A stretch of 64,000 nt of DNA, taken from NCBI RefSeq assembly GCF_900129385.1, contig NZ_FQVO01000011.1:1-64000 (forward strand). The letters run 5' to 3'. The notes beneath the pieces are model-generated. The model saw nothing but the letters and a program-made list of their open reading frames with translations. It was not told where the DNA came from and did not search any database. The position numbers were made by a program, and so were the translations under genes. Positions 1 to 8,617 of this stretch are shown here, in pieces (position 1 is the first letter of the stretch; every line of letters begins with the position of its first letter). The DNA comes from Chryseobacterium takakiae. GTDB lineage: Bacteria > Bacteroidota > Bacteroidia > Flavobacteriales > Weeksellaceae.

Positions 1-150
1 CGTTCAGGGTTTAAAGTTTCAGGGTTTAAGTTCAGGGTTTAGAGTTTAAGACTTAACGTTAGGGTTTAAATTAAGATTGAATATTCAGCGTTTGACGTTT
101 TAATATTTAAAATATTTACGATCAGATTGGAAGTCCCGGATTTTATTATT

Positions 151-398
151 AACCTGAGTTCGGTAGCAAAATTTAAAAATAATTGGCCGTCTTTTACTGT
201 TTTCAGGTTAAGTGACGGTTTTTTGGTAAAGAAGCAATAAGCAGTTAGTACACCAAATGTTCATTTTATTATTTAACCTGAGTTCGGTAGCAAAATTTAA
301 AAATAATTGACCGTCTTTTACTGTTTTCAAGTTAAATGACGGGTTTTTGGTAAAGAAGCAATAAGCAGTTAGTACACCAAATGTTCATTTTATTATTT
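151..398. repeat. 124-bp tandem duplication (two copies)
   Basis: Copy 1 is 151-274 and copy 2 is 275-398. Both begin AACCTGAGTTCGGTAGC and end in TTCATTTTATTATTT. Differences are few (for example GGCC against GACC, and CAGGTT against CAAGTT), so the duplication is fairly recent. No ORF spans it. Confidence 0.85.
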
Positions 399-570
399 AA
401 ATTCAGGCGGCATACAGGAACACCCTGGTCAATATCTTTCCTCTATCACTCATACCTCTTCTTCACGACCTAAAACTTTACCTCTCACCTCACCTCTCAC
501 CTCTCACTTCTCACTTTTTACCTCTCACTTCTTACTTCTTACTTCTTACTTCTCACTTTTTCACTTCCAC

Positions 571-679
571 CTAGCCTCGATAGAAACGGTTACCCCGCAG
601 CAGAAGATGAAAGAAGGGGATTATGCCCGGAAAAACCCCGGCGCGAGGAGTATGAGTGGATAGCGAGATATAGCTCCTT
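571..679 (+). repeat. Intergenic TAGCC-CGAT/AGCTCC element, copy 1
   Basis: This begins CTAGCCTCGATAGAAACGG and ends ATAGCTCCTT, with a GC-richer middle containing a CCCCGGCGCG stretch. The head and tail match elements at 3516-3629 (opposite strand) and 46645-46711, while the middle differs completely. It is the most diverged of the three copies. Confidence 0.5.
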
Positions 680-771
680 GGAAAATTAATAAATTATGTT
701 ATTTCTAATTGTAAAAATTAAAATAGATGAAATCTTTTACGGTTCGCTGATATATATTGTAACTTTATGAT

Positions 772-1893
772 ATGAAAGAGCATATTGTGAGAGGTTTCAG
801 ATTCGGTAATTACCAGCCGCCCGAAATGTCTGTATTTGACAGGCTGCTGGAAATTTTTACGGATCTGCTAACCCATACTTCAGGGGACTTTGATGAAGCG
901 ATCGACTGGCTGCGTATGCTGGACGAAGAATATGAACTAACAACACCGGATTATACCATTGATGATTTTATAGAAGATTTGAAGAAAAAAGGATACATTC
1001 GTGAGGAAGTGAATCCCAATGGAAGCGGAAACGGCATACGCCTAAGTGCCAAAATGGAACAAAATATCAGGAAGCAGGCGCTTAACCAGATATTCGGTAA
1101 TCTCGAAAAAAGTGGTTCCGGTAACCATAAGACAAACAAAAGCGGAACAGGAGAAGATACTACGGGCGAATTCCGAAACTATAATTTTGGCGATCTGGTA
1201 GAGAAAATTTCTATTACTGAAAGTATCAAGAATGCCCAGATCAATAATGGAGTTGATGAGTTTCACCTTACAGAAAATGATCTGATGGTTGAAGATAGTG
1301 TTCATCAATCCCAGATGAGTACCGTGTTGATGATTGATATCAGTCACAGTATGATTTTATATGGTGAAGACCGCATTACGCCTGCAAAGAAAGTTGCGAT
1401 GGCACTTGCTGAGCTGATCACAACAAGATATCCGAAAGATACGTTGGATATTATTGTTTTCGGAGATGATGCCTGGCCGGTTAAAATTCAGGAATTGCCT
1501 TATCTGCAGGTAGGTCCTTATCATACCAATACGGTTGCAGGACTGCAACTTGCTATGGATATTTTACGGCGTAAACGAAATACCAACAAACAAATTTTTA
1601 TGATCACCGATGGTAAGCCCAGCTGTGTACGGGAACCGGACGGTACCTATTATATGAATTCTTACGGGCTGGATGAATATGTTGTACAAAAATGCTATAA
1701 TATGGCTGCTCAGGCACGCCGGCTACATATTCCGATCACTACCTTTATGATCGCCCAGGATTCTTATCTTCAACGATTTGTTCAGGAATTTACAGAAGCA
1801 AACCAGGGCAAAGCCTTTTATACCGGACTTAACGGTCTCGGACAGATGATCTTTGAAGATTATGAAGCAAACCGCAAAAAAAGAATACGTTAA
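772..1893 (+). CDS. VWA domain-containing protein (MoxR-associated)
   Basis: This 373-aa protein carries a von Willebrand factor A domain in its C-terminal half. The metal-ion-dependent adhesion site DISHS is at residues 189-193, and a typical MITDGKPS strand-loop follows later in the domain. The N-terminal 180 residues are acidic and helical, with no signal peptide, so the protein is probably cytoplasmic. An AAA ATPase of the MoxR/ChlI type follows after 49 bp on the same strand. In such pairs the VWA protein is thought to act as partner or substrate adaptor of the ATPase, often in metal insertion or complex maturation. It could also be called ChlD-like; nothing nearby suggests chlorophyll or cobalamin synthesis. 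The substrate is unknown. Confidence 0.85.
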   Translation: MKEHIVRGFRFGNYQPPEMSVFDRLLEIFTDLLTHTSGDFDEAIDWLRMLDEEYELTTPDYTIDDFIEDLKKKGYIREEVNPNGSGNGIRLSAKMEQNIRKQALNQIFGNLEKSGSGNHKTNKSGTGEDTTGEFRNYNFGDLVEKISITESIKNAQINNGVDEFHLTENDLMVEDSVHQSQMSTVLMIDISHSMILYGEDRITPAKKVAMALAELITTRYPKDTLDIIVFGDDAWPVKIQELPYLQVGPYHTNTVAGLQLAMDILRRKRNTNKQIFMITDGKPSCVREPDGTYYMNSYGLDEYVVQKCYNMAAQARRLHIPITTFMIAQDSYLQRFVQEFTEANQGKAFYTGLNGLGQMIFEDYEANRKKRIR

Positions 1894-1942
1894 ATTTAAA
1901 GTGTTTATCAACATTAATTATAATCCAAATCAATAGAATACA

Positions 1943-3382
1943 ATGACTGCAAAGCCAGATATAAAAACATTAGGTTCATTAAAAGAATCAGGATATACAA
2001 TTAAAAACATAAAAGACGAATTAAGAGACAATCTGATTAATAAGATTCGAAATAAAGAGAATGTATTTGAAGGAATTTTTGGTTACGAAACCACGGTCAT
2101 CCCACAACTGGAGCACGCTATTCTCAGCCGCCACAATATCAATTTATTAGGCTTACGCGGCCAGGCAAAAACACGGCTGGCCAGAATGATGACAACGTTG
2201 CTTGATGAATGGATCCCATATGTGAGCGGAAGTGAAATTAATGATGATCCTTTCAATCCAATTTCACGATATGCTAAGGAACTTATTGAAAAAGAAGGTG
2301 ATAATACGCCTATCGAATGGCTTCACCGGGACGATAGATTTTTTGAAAAACTGGCCACACCGGATGTAACGGTTGCCGATCTCATTGGTGACATAGATCC
2401 CATCAAGGCTGCCAACCTTAAACTCTCTTATGCGGATGATAGGGTTATACACTTTGGAATGATCCCTCGTGCCAATAGGAGTATTTTTGTAATTAATGAA
2501 TTACCAGATCTTCAGGCCAGAATTCAGGTTTCCTTATTTAATATTTTGCAGGAAGGCGATGTTCAGATCCGCGGATTTAAAGTCAGAATGCCATTGGATA
2601 TCCAATTTGTATTCACGGCTAATCCGGAAGATTATACCAATAGAGGAAGCATTGTTACACCTCTAAAAGACAGAATAGGGTCACAAATCCTTACCCATTA
2701 TCCGGAAAATATACATGTCGCGAAGGAAATTACAAAATATGAATCCAGCTTAGACAGTCGACAGAATAACGGAATATATGTTCCGGAACTGGCAAAAGAT
2801 CTTTTGGAGCAGATCGGTTTTGAAGCCCGTGACAGTGAATTTGTTGATTATAAAAGCGGCGTGAGTGCACGTATGAGCATCACGGCGTTCGAAAATCTTT
2901 TAAGTACGGCAGAGAGAAGATCTCTTTTAACGGGAGATCAGAATACTTCTGTCCGGTTAAGTGATTTCATGGGCGTCATTCCGGCCATTACCGGAAAGGT
3001 AGAACTTGTTTATGAAGGCGAACAGGAAGGCGCGGAAGCAGTAGCACAGATCCTTATCGACAATGCTATTAAAACGTTGTTCACCTCTTACTTCCCGAAA
3101 GTTGAAAAGCTGGAAAAGAAAGATGTAGCGGGACCTTTTCAACAGATTACAGATTGGTTTCTTGAAGATGACGGCTTTATAGAAATTACCGACGAATCTT
3201 CGGATGAATCCTACGCTAAAGCGCTTAACCGCATCACCGCACTCGACAAGATTATTGAAAAATACCAGCCGGATACCAAGAAGGAAGATCTTTTGTTCAT
3301 GAAAGAGTTTATTCTTTGGGGATTGTCGGCGAACAAAAAACTGAACAAAGAAAGATTCCGCAGCGGAGTGTTCTTTTCCTGA
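1943..3382 (+). CDS. MoxR-like AAA+ ATPase (magnesium chelatase ChlI-like)
   Basis: This 479-aa ATPase has a Walker A motif GLRGQAKT (residues 70-77), a Walker B-like VINELPD (183-189, with E186 as the likely catalytic acid) and a sensor-1 strand reading FTANPEDYTNRG. These fit the MoxR/ChlI clade of AAA+ proteins, although the protein is longer than classic MoxR (about 330 aa) because of a C-terminal helical extension. It follows the VWA gene in one likely transcription unit. The pair probably works as a chaperone-like ATPase with its VWA adaptor. A bidirectional terminator at 3668-3688 closes the unit. Confidence 0.85.
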   Translation: MTAKPDIKTLGSLKESGYTIKNIKDELRDNLINKIRNKENVFEGIFGYETTVIPQLEHAILSRHNINLLGLRGQAKTRLARMMTTLLDEWIPYVSGSEINDDPFNPISRYAKELIEKEGDNTPIEWLHRDDRFFEKLATPDVTVADLIGDIDPIKAANLKLSYADDRVIHFGMIPRANRSIFVINELPDLQARIQVSLFNILQEGDVQIRGFKVRMPLDIQFVFTANPEDYTNRGSIVTPLKDRIGSQILTHYPENIHVAKEITKYESSLDSRQNNGIYVPELAKDLLEQIGFEARDSEFVDYKSGVSARMSITAFENLLSTAERRSLLTGDQNTSVRLSDFMGVIPAITGKVELVYEGEQEGAEAVAQILIDNAIKTLFTSYFPKVEKLEKKDVAGPFQQITDWFLEDDGFIEITDESSDESYAKALNRITALDKIIEKYQPDTKKEDLLFMKEFILWGLSANKKLNKERFRSGVFFS

Positions 3383-3515
3383 TAAAAGAATTCATCCAAT
3401 GATGTCGACTTTGTAGGTTTATCGTTTAGAATTTTTTTAACTCCGTCGAATTATAGTATATCATCTTTTTGGAGCAATTGTATCGCATCGAAAAAGCAAT
3501 GGATAATTTTTATTT

Positions 3516-3629
3516 GGAGCTTTTCCCGCTTTCCGCACTCGCTCATTTCTGTTTTCGGGTTGCGGCGGCGAAGCCGCCGCAACCCGAAAACAGAAATGAG
3601 CTCAAACAATAGCTTCAATCGGGGCTAGG
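3516..3629 (-). repeat. Intergenic TAGCCCCGAT/AGCTCC element, copy 2, with long hairpin
   Basis: Read on the minus strand it starts CCTAGCCCCGATTGAAGC and ends in GGGAAAAGCTCC. Its core is a perfect 29-bp inverted repeat, 3541-3569 pairing with 3573-3601 around a 3-base loop. The GC-rich centre is GCGGCGGC-GAA-GCCGCC. The head and tail recur at 46645-46711 and, more weakly, at 571-679. Confidence 0.75.
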
Positions 3630-3667
3630 CTGAAGACACAGATAGTAATTCAGACATCTGTAAAAAA

Positions 3668-3688
3668 GATGCGGAATTTTTCCGCATC
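3668..3688. terminator. Bidirectional rho-independent terminator
   Basis: GATGCGGAA at 3668-3676 pairs with TTCCGCATC at 3680-3688. A-rich sequence precedes the stem and a T tract follows it, so it can stop both convergent transcripts. Confidence 0.85.
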
Positions 3689-3749
3689 TTTTTTTATAAT
3701 CAATTAACTTTTATAATCAATTAACCCTTAACAGTAACCATTATCAATT

Positions 3750-5378
3750 TCACACCTGTATCACTCCCAGATTAAATTTCTCCGTAATTGGCGAATGATT
3801 GGCAGCTTCAATTCCCATAGAAATCCACTTTCGTGTATCTGCCGGATTGATGATGGCATCTGTCCAGAGTCTGGCTGCTGCATAAGTCGCTTCCGTTTGT
3901 CTTTGGTATTTTTTTGAAATGGTATCTAAAATTTCATTGTGTTCTTCCTCCGTAATTTCTTTCCCTTGTTTTTTCAGTGTAGATTCCTGGATCTGGGCCA
4001 GCACTTTTGCCGCCTGAGCTCCGCCCATAACCGCAAGATCTGCCCATGGCCACGCAACGATAAGCCTCGGATCATACGCTTTTCCGCACATGGCGTAATT
4101 TCCGGCACCATAAGAATTTCCTGTAATAATGGTAAACTTAGGCACTACAGAATTGGAAACAGCATTCACCATTTTCGCCCCGTCCTTAATAATTCCTCCG
4201 TGTTCAGATTTAGAACCAACCATAAAACCGGTCACATCCTGTAAAAATACCAACGGAATCTTTCTCTGATTACAGTTGGCAATAAATCTTGTGGCTTTGT
4301 CAGCAGAGTCAGAATAAATTACTCCTCCAAACTGCATTTCACCCTTTCCGCTTTTCACAAGCTTTCTTTGGTTGGCAACAATTCCTACAGACCATCCGTC
4401 GATTCTTGCTGTGGCACAAATGATACTTTTACCGTAATCAGGTTTATACTCTTCATATTCAGAATGATCGACTAAACATTTAATAATCTCATAAGTATCA
4501 TATTGCTCTGCCCTTGAAACCGGCATGATTCCGAAAATATTTTCCGGCTTTTCTTTCGGCTGGGCACTTTCAATTCTGTCAAAACCTGCTTTTTCTGTAC
4601 TTCCCAGAGACTTCATGATATTTTTGATCCTGTTCAGGGCATCTTTATCATCTTTTGCTTTATAATCAGTAACCCCGGAAATCGAGCAGTGTGTTGTTGC
4701 TCCGCCTAAGGTTTCATTGTCAATACTTTCACCAATGGCTGCCTTTACCAGGTAGCTTCCGGCAAGGAAAATGGACCCCGTCCCATCAACAATCATTGCC
4801 TCATCACTCATGATCGGAAGATAAGCTCCACCAGCTACACAGCTTCCCATTACTGCAGAAATCTGGATAATCCCTGCAGCACTCATTTTCGCATTATTTC
4901 TGAAAATTCTTCCGAACATTTCCTTATCAGGAAAAATTTCGTCCTGCATAGGAAGATACACGCCAGCTGAATCAACTAAGTAAATAATTGGCAGTCTGTT
5001 TTCCATGGCAATTTCCTGGGCTCTCAGATTTTTTTTTCCCGTAATCGGGAACCAGGCACCCGCTTTCACAGAAGCGTCATTGGCAACAATGATACATTGT
5101 CTTCCGGATACATACCCCATAACCACTACAACACCGCCGCTAGGGCAGCCGCCGTGCTCTTCGTACATTTCGTACCCTGCAAAAGCGCCGATTTCTATGG
5201 AATCTGAATCTTTATCAAGAAGATATTCAATCCGTTCTCTTGCCGTCATTTTCCCTTCATCACGAAGTTTTTGCAGCCTTTTTTCTCCGCCTCCCTTTTT
5301 GATTTCAGAAAGCAGACGATTTATTTCTGATAACTTTAATCTGTTTTGATCTTCTCTTTTATTGAATTCAATGTCCAT
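3750..5378 (-). CDS. Acyl-CoA carboxylase, carboxyltransferase (beta) subunit
   Basis: This 542-aa protein is a biotin-dependent carboxyltransferase. It moves the carboxyl group from carboxybiotin to an acyl-CoA. Length and sequence fit the methylcrotonyl-CoA/propionyl-CoA carboxylase beta group: the N-half has GGCPSGG, LVDSAGVYLPMQ and GSCVAGGAYLP, and the C-half has LVFLQDVTGFMVG and GNSYGAGNYAM. The methylcrotonyl form (leucine breakdown) seems the best match, especially from the VYLPMQDE segment. No biotin carboxylase or biotin carrier gene is adjacent, so its alpha partner must be encoded elsewhere. A -7-like box (TATCTTTA on the minus strand, 5407-5400) lies about 22 bases upstream of the start. 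Confidence 0.88.
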   Translation of the reverse strand: MDIEFNKREDQNRLKLSEINRLLSEIKKGGGEKRLQKLRDEGKMTARERIEYLLDKDSDSIEIGAFAGYEMYEEHGGCPSGGVVVVMGYVSGRQCIIVANDASVKAGAWFPITGKKNLRAQEIAMENRLPIIYLVDSAGVYLPMQDEIFPDKEMFGRIFRNNAKMSAAGIIQISAVMGSCVAGGAYLPIMSDEAMIVDGTGSIFLAGSYLVKAAIGESIDNETLGGATTHCSISGVTDYKAKDDKDALNRIKNIMKSLGSTEKAGFDRIESAQPKEKPENIFGIMPVSRAEQYDTYEIIKCLVDHSEYEEYKPDYGKSIICATARIDGWSVGIVANQRKLVKSGKGEMQFGGVIYSDSADKATRFIANCNQRKIPLVFLQDVTGFMVGSKSEHGGIIKDGAKMVNAVSNSVVPKFTIITGNSYGAGNYAMCGKAYDPRLIVAWPWADLAVMGGAQAAKVLAQIQESTLKKQGKEITEEEHNEILDTISKKYQRQTEATYAAARLWTDAIINPADTRKWISMGIEAANHSPITEKFNLGVIQV

Positions 5379-5527
5379 ATAATCACAATTTTTTCGTTTT
5401 AAAGATACTATTTTTTGAATGGAATAAAAATTGATGTAAACATTTGTTTAATAAATTGGTTTTCAGAAATTTATGAAATTTTTAACAAAAAATATATTTT
5501 TTCTGGTGCGTAATTTGCTAACTTTAC

Positions 5528-5632
5528 ACTAGAGAAAGTGAGAGTGAAATCTTACACTTTTCTCTAGTTCCTAGTTTATTTTTTTAATAGTTTATTATTT
5601 GAAGGCCCTGAAAGTTGAATAAATTTTCAGGG
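5528..5632 (+). ncRNA. Candidate small RNA (hairpin plus terminator)
   Basis: ACTAGAGAAAGTG (5528-5540) pairs with CACTTTTCTCTAGT (5555-5568), with a single bulge. About 40 bases later CCCTGAAA (5606-5613) pairs with TTTCAGGG (5625-5632) and runs into TTTTTG, a typical intrinsic terminator. A -7-like TAACTTTA lies at 5519-5526, but no clear -33 TTG is in range. A transcript of roughly 100 nt is inferred. It is unproven and matches no RNA family I recognise. Confidence 0.4.
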
Positions 5633-5806
5633 TTTTTGTTTGCCTGTGCAACACGAGTCACAAGCCTTTTCTCTAATACAACAGACTCCATTAAACTTTG
5701 ATTTTCCGCAGTTAAGTATAAAATTGAATACATTCAATAGAAATAAAAAAATTATAAATATGCCGATTTAGTTATAAATAGTATACAGCAATCTAAATCC
5801 GATTTG

Positions 5807-5814
5807 TAAATTTG
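5807..5814 (+). promoter_or_regulatory. -7 box of DMT transporter gene
   Basis: TAAATTTG fits the Bacteroidota -7 consensus TAnnTTTG and lies 25 bases before the start codon at 5840. No clear -33 TTG was found. Confidence 0.5.
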
Positions 5815-5839
5815 CAAAAAATAAAAAAAGAAGTAGGAT

Positions 5840-6718
5840 ATGCATAAACTGGCTCTTTTCAGATTGCATTTGATTGTGTTTTTATGGGGATTTACAGCAA
5901 TTCTGGGAAAATTGATTCATGCCAATGCGGAGATTCTTGTATTCTACAGAATGTTATTTGCTGCTGTCTTCTTATATATTTATATCAGAATTTTTAAAAA
6001 AGAAAGCATTAAAGTTTCAAAAAAGATCTTTTTCCAGCTTGCGGCAATAGGTTTTTCCATGGCTTTGCATTGGTACTGTTTTTTTTATTCCATTAAGATT
6101 TCCAATGTTTCCATTGCTTTAAGCTGCCTCTCATTATCAACCTTATTTGCTTCCATTATGGAACCTATTATTTTTAAACGGAAGATTGATATCTCGGAAG
6201 TTATCATGGGTGTTGTGATTGTGGCATGTATTCTTTTGATATTCAAAACGGAATTCAGATTCAAGGAAGGAATCTTTTACGGAGTATTTTGTGCCATTTT
6301 CGGAACTGTTTTTTCAGTATTCAATGGTAAAATGTTTGGGAAAACAAGCTCAGGAAATATTATTTTTTACGAAATATTCTCCGGATGGTCTATTTTAATG
6401 ATAATTTATCTGTTTACCGGACAAATTTTTCACATGAATGAAATAAGTTACCGTGATATTGCGTTAATATGCTTGTTAGCAAGTGTTTTCACCGCCTTTC
6501 CGATGCTGGAATCGGTGAATCTGATGAAATATATTTCGCCTTTTACACTAATTTTAACAGTTAATTTAGAACCGGTTTACGGAATTATACTAGCTTTTTT
6601 TATCTTTGGAGAATCAGAACATATGAGTCCTGTTTTTTATGTGGCTTCAGGAGTTATGATACTGGCAATCATTACCAACGGATTAATAAAAGCTAAGAAA
6701 CAAAAAACTTTAAATTAA
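5840..6718 (+). CDS. DMT-family (EamA) transporter
   Basis: This 292-aa inner-membrane protein consists almost entirely of hydrophobic segments, consistent with ten transmembrane helices in two EamA repeats. The C-terminal repeat has the usual proline/glutamate pattern (NLEPVYGIILAFFIFGE). Such proteins export amino acids or other small metabolites; the substrate cannot be read from the sequence. The next gene starts 11 bp after the stop, so the two may be co-transcribed, although their functions do not obviously connect. Confidence 0.85.
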   Translation: MHKLALFRLHLIVFLWGFTAILGKLIHANAEILVFYRMLFAAVFLYIYIRIFKKESIKVSKKIFFQLAAIGFSMALHWYCFFYSIKISNVSIALSCLSLSTLFASIMEPIIFKRKIDISEVIMGVVIVACILLIFKTEFRFKEGIFYGVFCAIFGTVFSVFNGKMFGKTSSGNIIFYEIFSGWSILMIIYLFTGQIFHMNEISYRDIALICLLASVFTAFPMLESVNLMKYISPFTLILTVNLEPVYGIILAFFIFGESEHMSPVFYVASGVMILAIITNGLIKAKKQKTLN

Positions 6719-6729
6719 GCATCAACTGT

Positions 6730-7812
6730 ATGATGAAAAAATATCTTTTACTTGTATTATTACTGATGTACGGCATCTCACAATCGCAGATCATCAGAAA
6801 GTATTCCAACGAGTTCCTGAACATCGGAGCCGGAGCCAGAGGTTTGGCAATGGGTGGAGCCGTAGTTTCCAATCAGGATGATGTATATTCTCCGATGTGG
6901 AATCCTGCAGGACTTATGGGTATAGAAAGAGACTGGCAGGGCGCAGCCATGCACGCCGAATATTTTGAGTCTATTGCCAAATACGATTATCTTGCGTATG
7001 CCAAAGTTTTGGAAACAGGGGTTTTCGGGGTTTCTGTTGTGAGACTGGGAGTCGATAACATCCTCAATACTACACAGCTTATTGATACTGAAGGAAATAT
7101 TGATTACGATAAAATTACAAAGTTTTCACAGTCAGATTACGCAGCCATACTTTCCTATGCATTTAATCCCGGGGGGAATACTAAACTGGATGTAGGGATT
7201 AATGCCAAAATTGTATATCGGAATGTGGGTAAATTTGCCAACGGATACGGATTCGGATTTGATGTCGGTGCCATCTATAAAATGGACAACGGATGGAAAC
7301 TGGGAGGGATGCTGAGAGATGCCACCACAACGGTAAACTTCTGGAGCGTGAATCAGAAAGAGCTTTCCACGGTAGTAAACGGAGAAGAATTCAACCCGGC
7401 ACCGAAAGATAAAATGGAGCTTACCATGCCAAAGCTCAATGTTGGGGCAAGTAAAATCTTCGAGATTAACAGCAGTGTATATGTTCTGCCGGAAGCCGGT
7501 TTAAATATCGATTTTGCTAAAACAGCCGCTCTTATTTCGTCAGACATCGCAAGTATTACTCCTTATGCAGGAGCAGAACTTGGGTATCAGAAAATGATTT
7601 TTGTGAGACTTGGGGTGAACAGATTTCAGTCGATTACAGATATTGAAGATCTCAGAAGAAAAGTTTCCTTCCAGCCGAGTGCGGGAATCGGGATCAGATA
7701 CAGAGGTCTTACGTTGGATTATGCCATTACCAATTCCGGAATCGGAGGATCCAATTTTTATTCCAACTTCTTTTCCCTGAAACTGGATATGGGACAATTC
7801 AGAAATGATTAA
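6730..7812 (+). CDS. PorV/PorQ-family outer-membrane protein (T9SS-related)
   Basis: This 360-aa protein has a short signal peptide ending near SQSQ. The mature N-terminus reads FLNIGAGARGLAMGGA, the hallmark of the PorV/PorQ/UPF0164 family of FadL-like outer-membrane barrels. PorV itself shuttles cargo in the type IX secretion system; many Flavobacteriia carry extra paralogs (often called PorV2) whose role is less clear. This one is somewhat short for PorV. Start could be 6730 or the next codon, 6733. Its stop overlaps the following gene by 8 bp, suggesting translational coupling with a secreted partner. Confidence 0.75.
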   Translation: MMKKYLLLVLLLMYGISQSQIIRKYSNEFLNIGAGARGLAMGGAVVSNQDDVYSPMWNPAGLMGIERDWQGAAMHAEYFESIAKYDYLAYAKVLETGVFGVSVVRLGVDNILNTTQLIDTEGNIDYDKITKFSQSDYAAILSYAFNPGGNTKLDVGINAKIVYRNVGKFANGYGFGFDVGAIYKMDNGWKLGGMLRDATTTVNFWSVNQKELSTVVNGEEFNPAPKDKMELTMPKLNVGASKIFEINSSVYVLPEAGLNIDFAKTAALISSDIASITPYAGAELGYQKMIFVRLGVNRFQSITDIEDLRRKVSFQPSAGIGIRYRGLTLDYAITNSGIGGSNFYSNFFSLKLDMGQFRND

Positions 7813-7822
7813 TTTATTTAAA

Positions 7823-8581
7823 ATGAAAAAAATTTCACTGGTTATATTTACAGCATATTCGATGTTTGCTTTCGGACAGAAGGTTTCCGATTATAAATAC
7901 ATCTCACTTCCGCTACATTTCGAAACCTTTAAGGAAGATTTTGGCTTGGCAGATATGCTGAGGAAAACACTTAAAAGTAAAAATTACACTATAGTGCCGT
8001 ACGACAAATTGCAGTGGCCGGCGGAAGCACAGGCTAATCCATGCAGTGTATTGATGGCAGATGTGGTAAATGACAGCGGTCTCCTTCGAAATAAGGTATT
8101 GCTCCAGTTCCGCGACTGTAATAATAAAATAATATCCTCAACCAAAGGCAGCTCAAATATTAAAGAATTTAAAGAAGGTTTTCAGGATGCACTTAAGCAG
8201 ACTTTTGTGTCGGTTTCTCCTTCCAGTCCTGTCGCTCAGTCTACTGCTGCTGCTTCCACTATTAGCACAACAGCTTCCGTTACAGAGACAAAAGAAACAG
8301 AGACTTCAAGCTCGGCTTCATCTGATAATAATGCCGTAAAATTCAGTAATGGTAAAGTTGATGTCATGAAGGTGCAGCTTGATAACAATCAGTTTATTCT
8401 GGTTAATTCTAACAGCTCTTCGCCGTATGCTACTTTCAAAACAACTACAAAAGCAGATGTTTTCAGAGTGAAACTGCAGAACGGAGATAGCACATTAGGA
8501 TATTATGAAAACGGAAATATTGTCATAGAAATGCCTAAAGCCAACGGTGAATATGGCAAAGAGATATTTGTCAAGAAATAG
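7823..8581 (+). CDS. Secreted protein of unknown function, coupled to PorV-like gene
   Basis: I do not recognise this family. The chosen start gives 252 aa with a clear signal peptide (MKKISLVIFTAYSMFAFGQ). An earlier ATG at 7805 overlaps the PorV-like gene by 8 bp and adds six residues before the signal. Residues of about 20-135 look like a globular domain. A Ser/Thr/Ala-rich linker follows (about 135-170), then a compact C-terminal beta-rich domain. The arrangement suggests a two-domain periplasmic or surface protein that may work with the PorV-like barrel. A palindromic terminator at 8594-8617 follows. Confidence 0.6.
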   Translation: MKKISLVIFTAYSMFAFGQKVSDYKYISLPLHFETFKEDFGLADMLRKTLKSKNYTIVPYDKLQWPAEAQANPCSVLMADVVNDSGLLRNKVLLQFRDCNNKIISSTKGSSNIKEFKEGFQDALKQTFVSVSPSSPVAQSTAAASTISTTASVTETKETETSSSASSDNNAVKFSNGKVDVMKVQLDNNQFILVNSNSSSPYATFKTTTKADVFRVKLQNGDSTLGYYENGNIVIEMPKANGEYGKEIFVKK

Positions 8582-8593
8582 CTTCAGATAAAC

Positions 8594-8617
8594 AAAGGTT
8601 GGAAATTTCCAACCTTT
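8594..8617. terminator. Palindromic bidirectional terminator
   Basis: A perfect 24-base palindrome, AAAGGTTGGAAA followed by its complement, sits between the convergent secreted-protein gene and uvrC. A/T tracts flank both sides. Confidence 0.75.

Larger units (their letters stand above)
1..771. other. Repeat-rich non-coding region
   Basis: No credible gene is visible. The first 70 bases hold four loose copies of a motif reading roughly TTCAGGGTTTA (near 3, 18, 31 and 58). A 124-bp tandem duplication follows at 151-398. A pyrimidine-rich stretch made of CTCACTT/CTTACTT units runs from about 480 to 560. An intergenic element with a TAGCC-CGAT head and an AGCTCC tail lies at about 571-679. A promoter-like TAACTTTA sits at 760-767, just before the VWA gene. 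This looks like accumulated intergenic repeats rather than a decayed gene. Confidence 0.7.
3383..3749. other. Non-coding region between convergent genes
   Basis: This stretch separates the MoxR-like gene from the convergent carboxylase gene. It holds a repeat element with a 29-bp perfect hairpin (3516-3629) and a bidirectional terminator (3668-3688). No gene is seen. Confidence 0.75.
5379..5839. other. Intergenic region with candidate small transcript
   Basis: This lies between the divergent carboxylase and transporter genes. A long inverted repeat (5528-5568) and a rho-independent terminator (5606-5632) lie well away from either gene, with a -7-like TAACTTTA at 5519-5526 just before the repeat. 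No ORF was found. The right end holds the transporter promoter box at 5807-5814. Confidence 0.6.
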
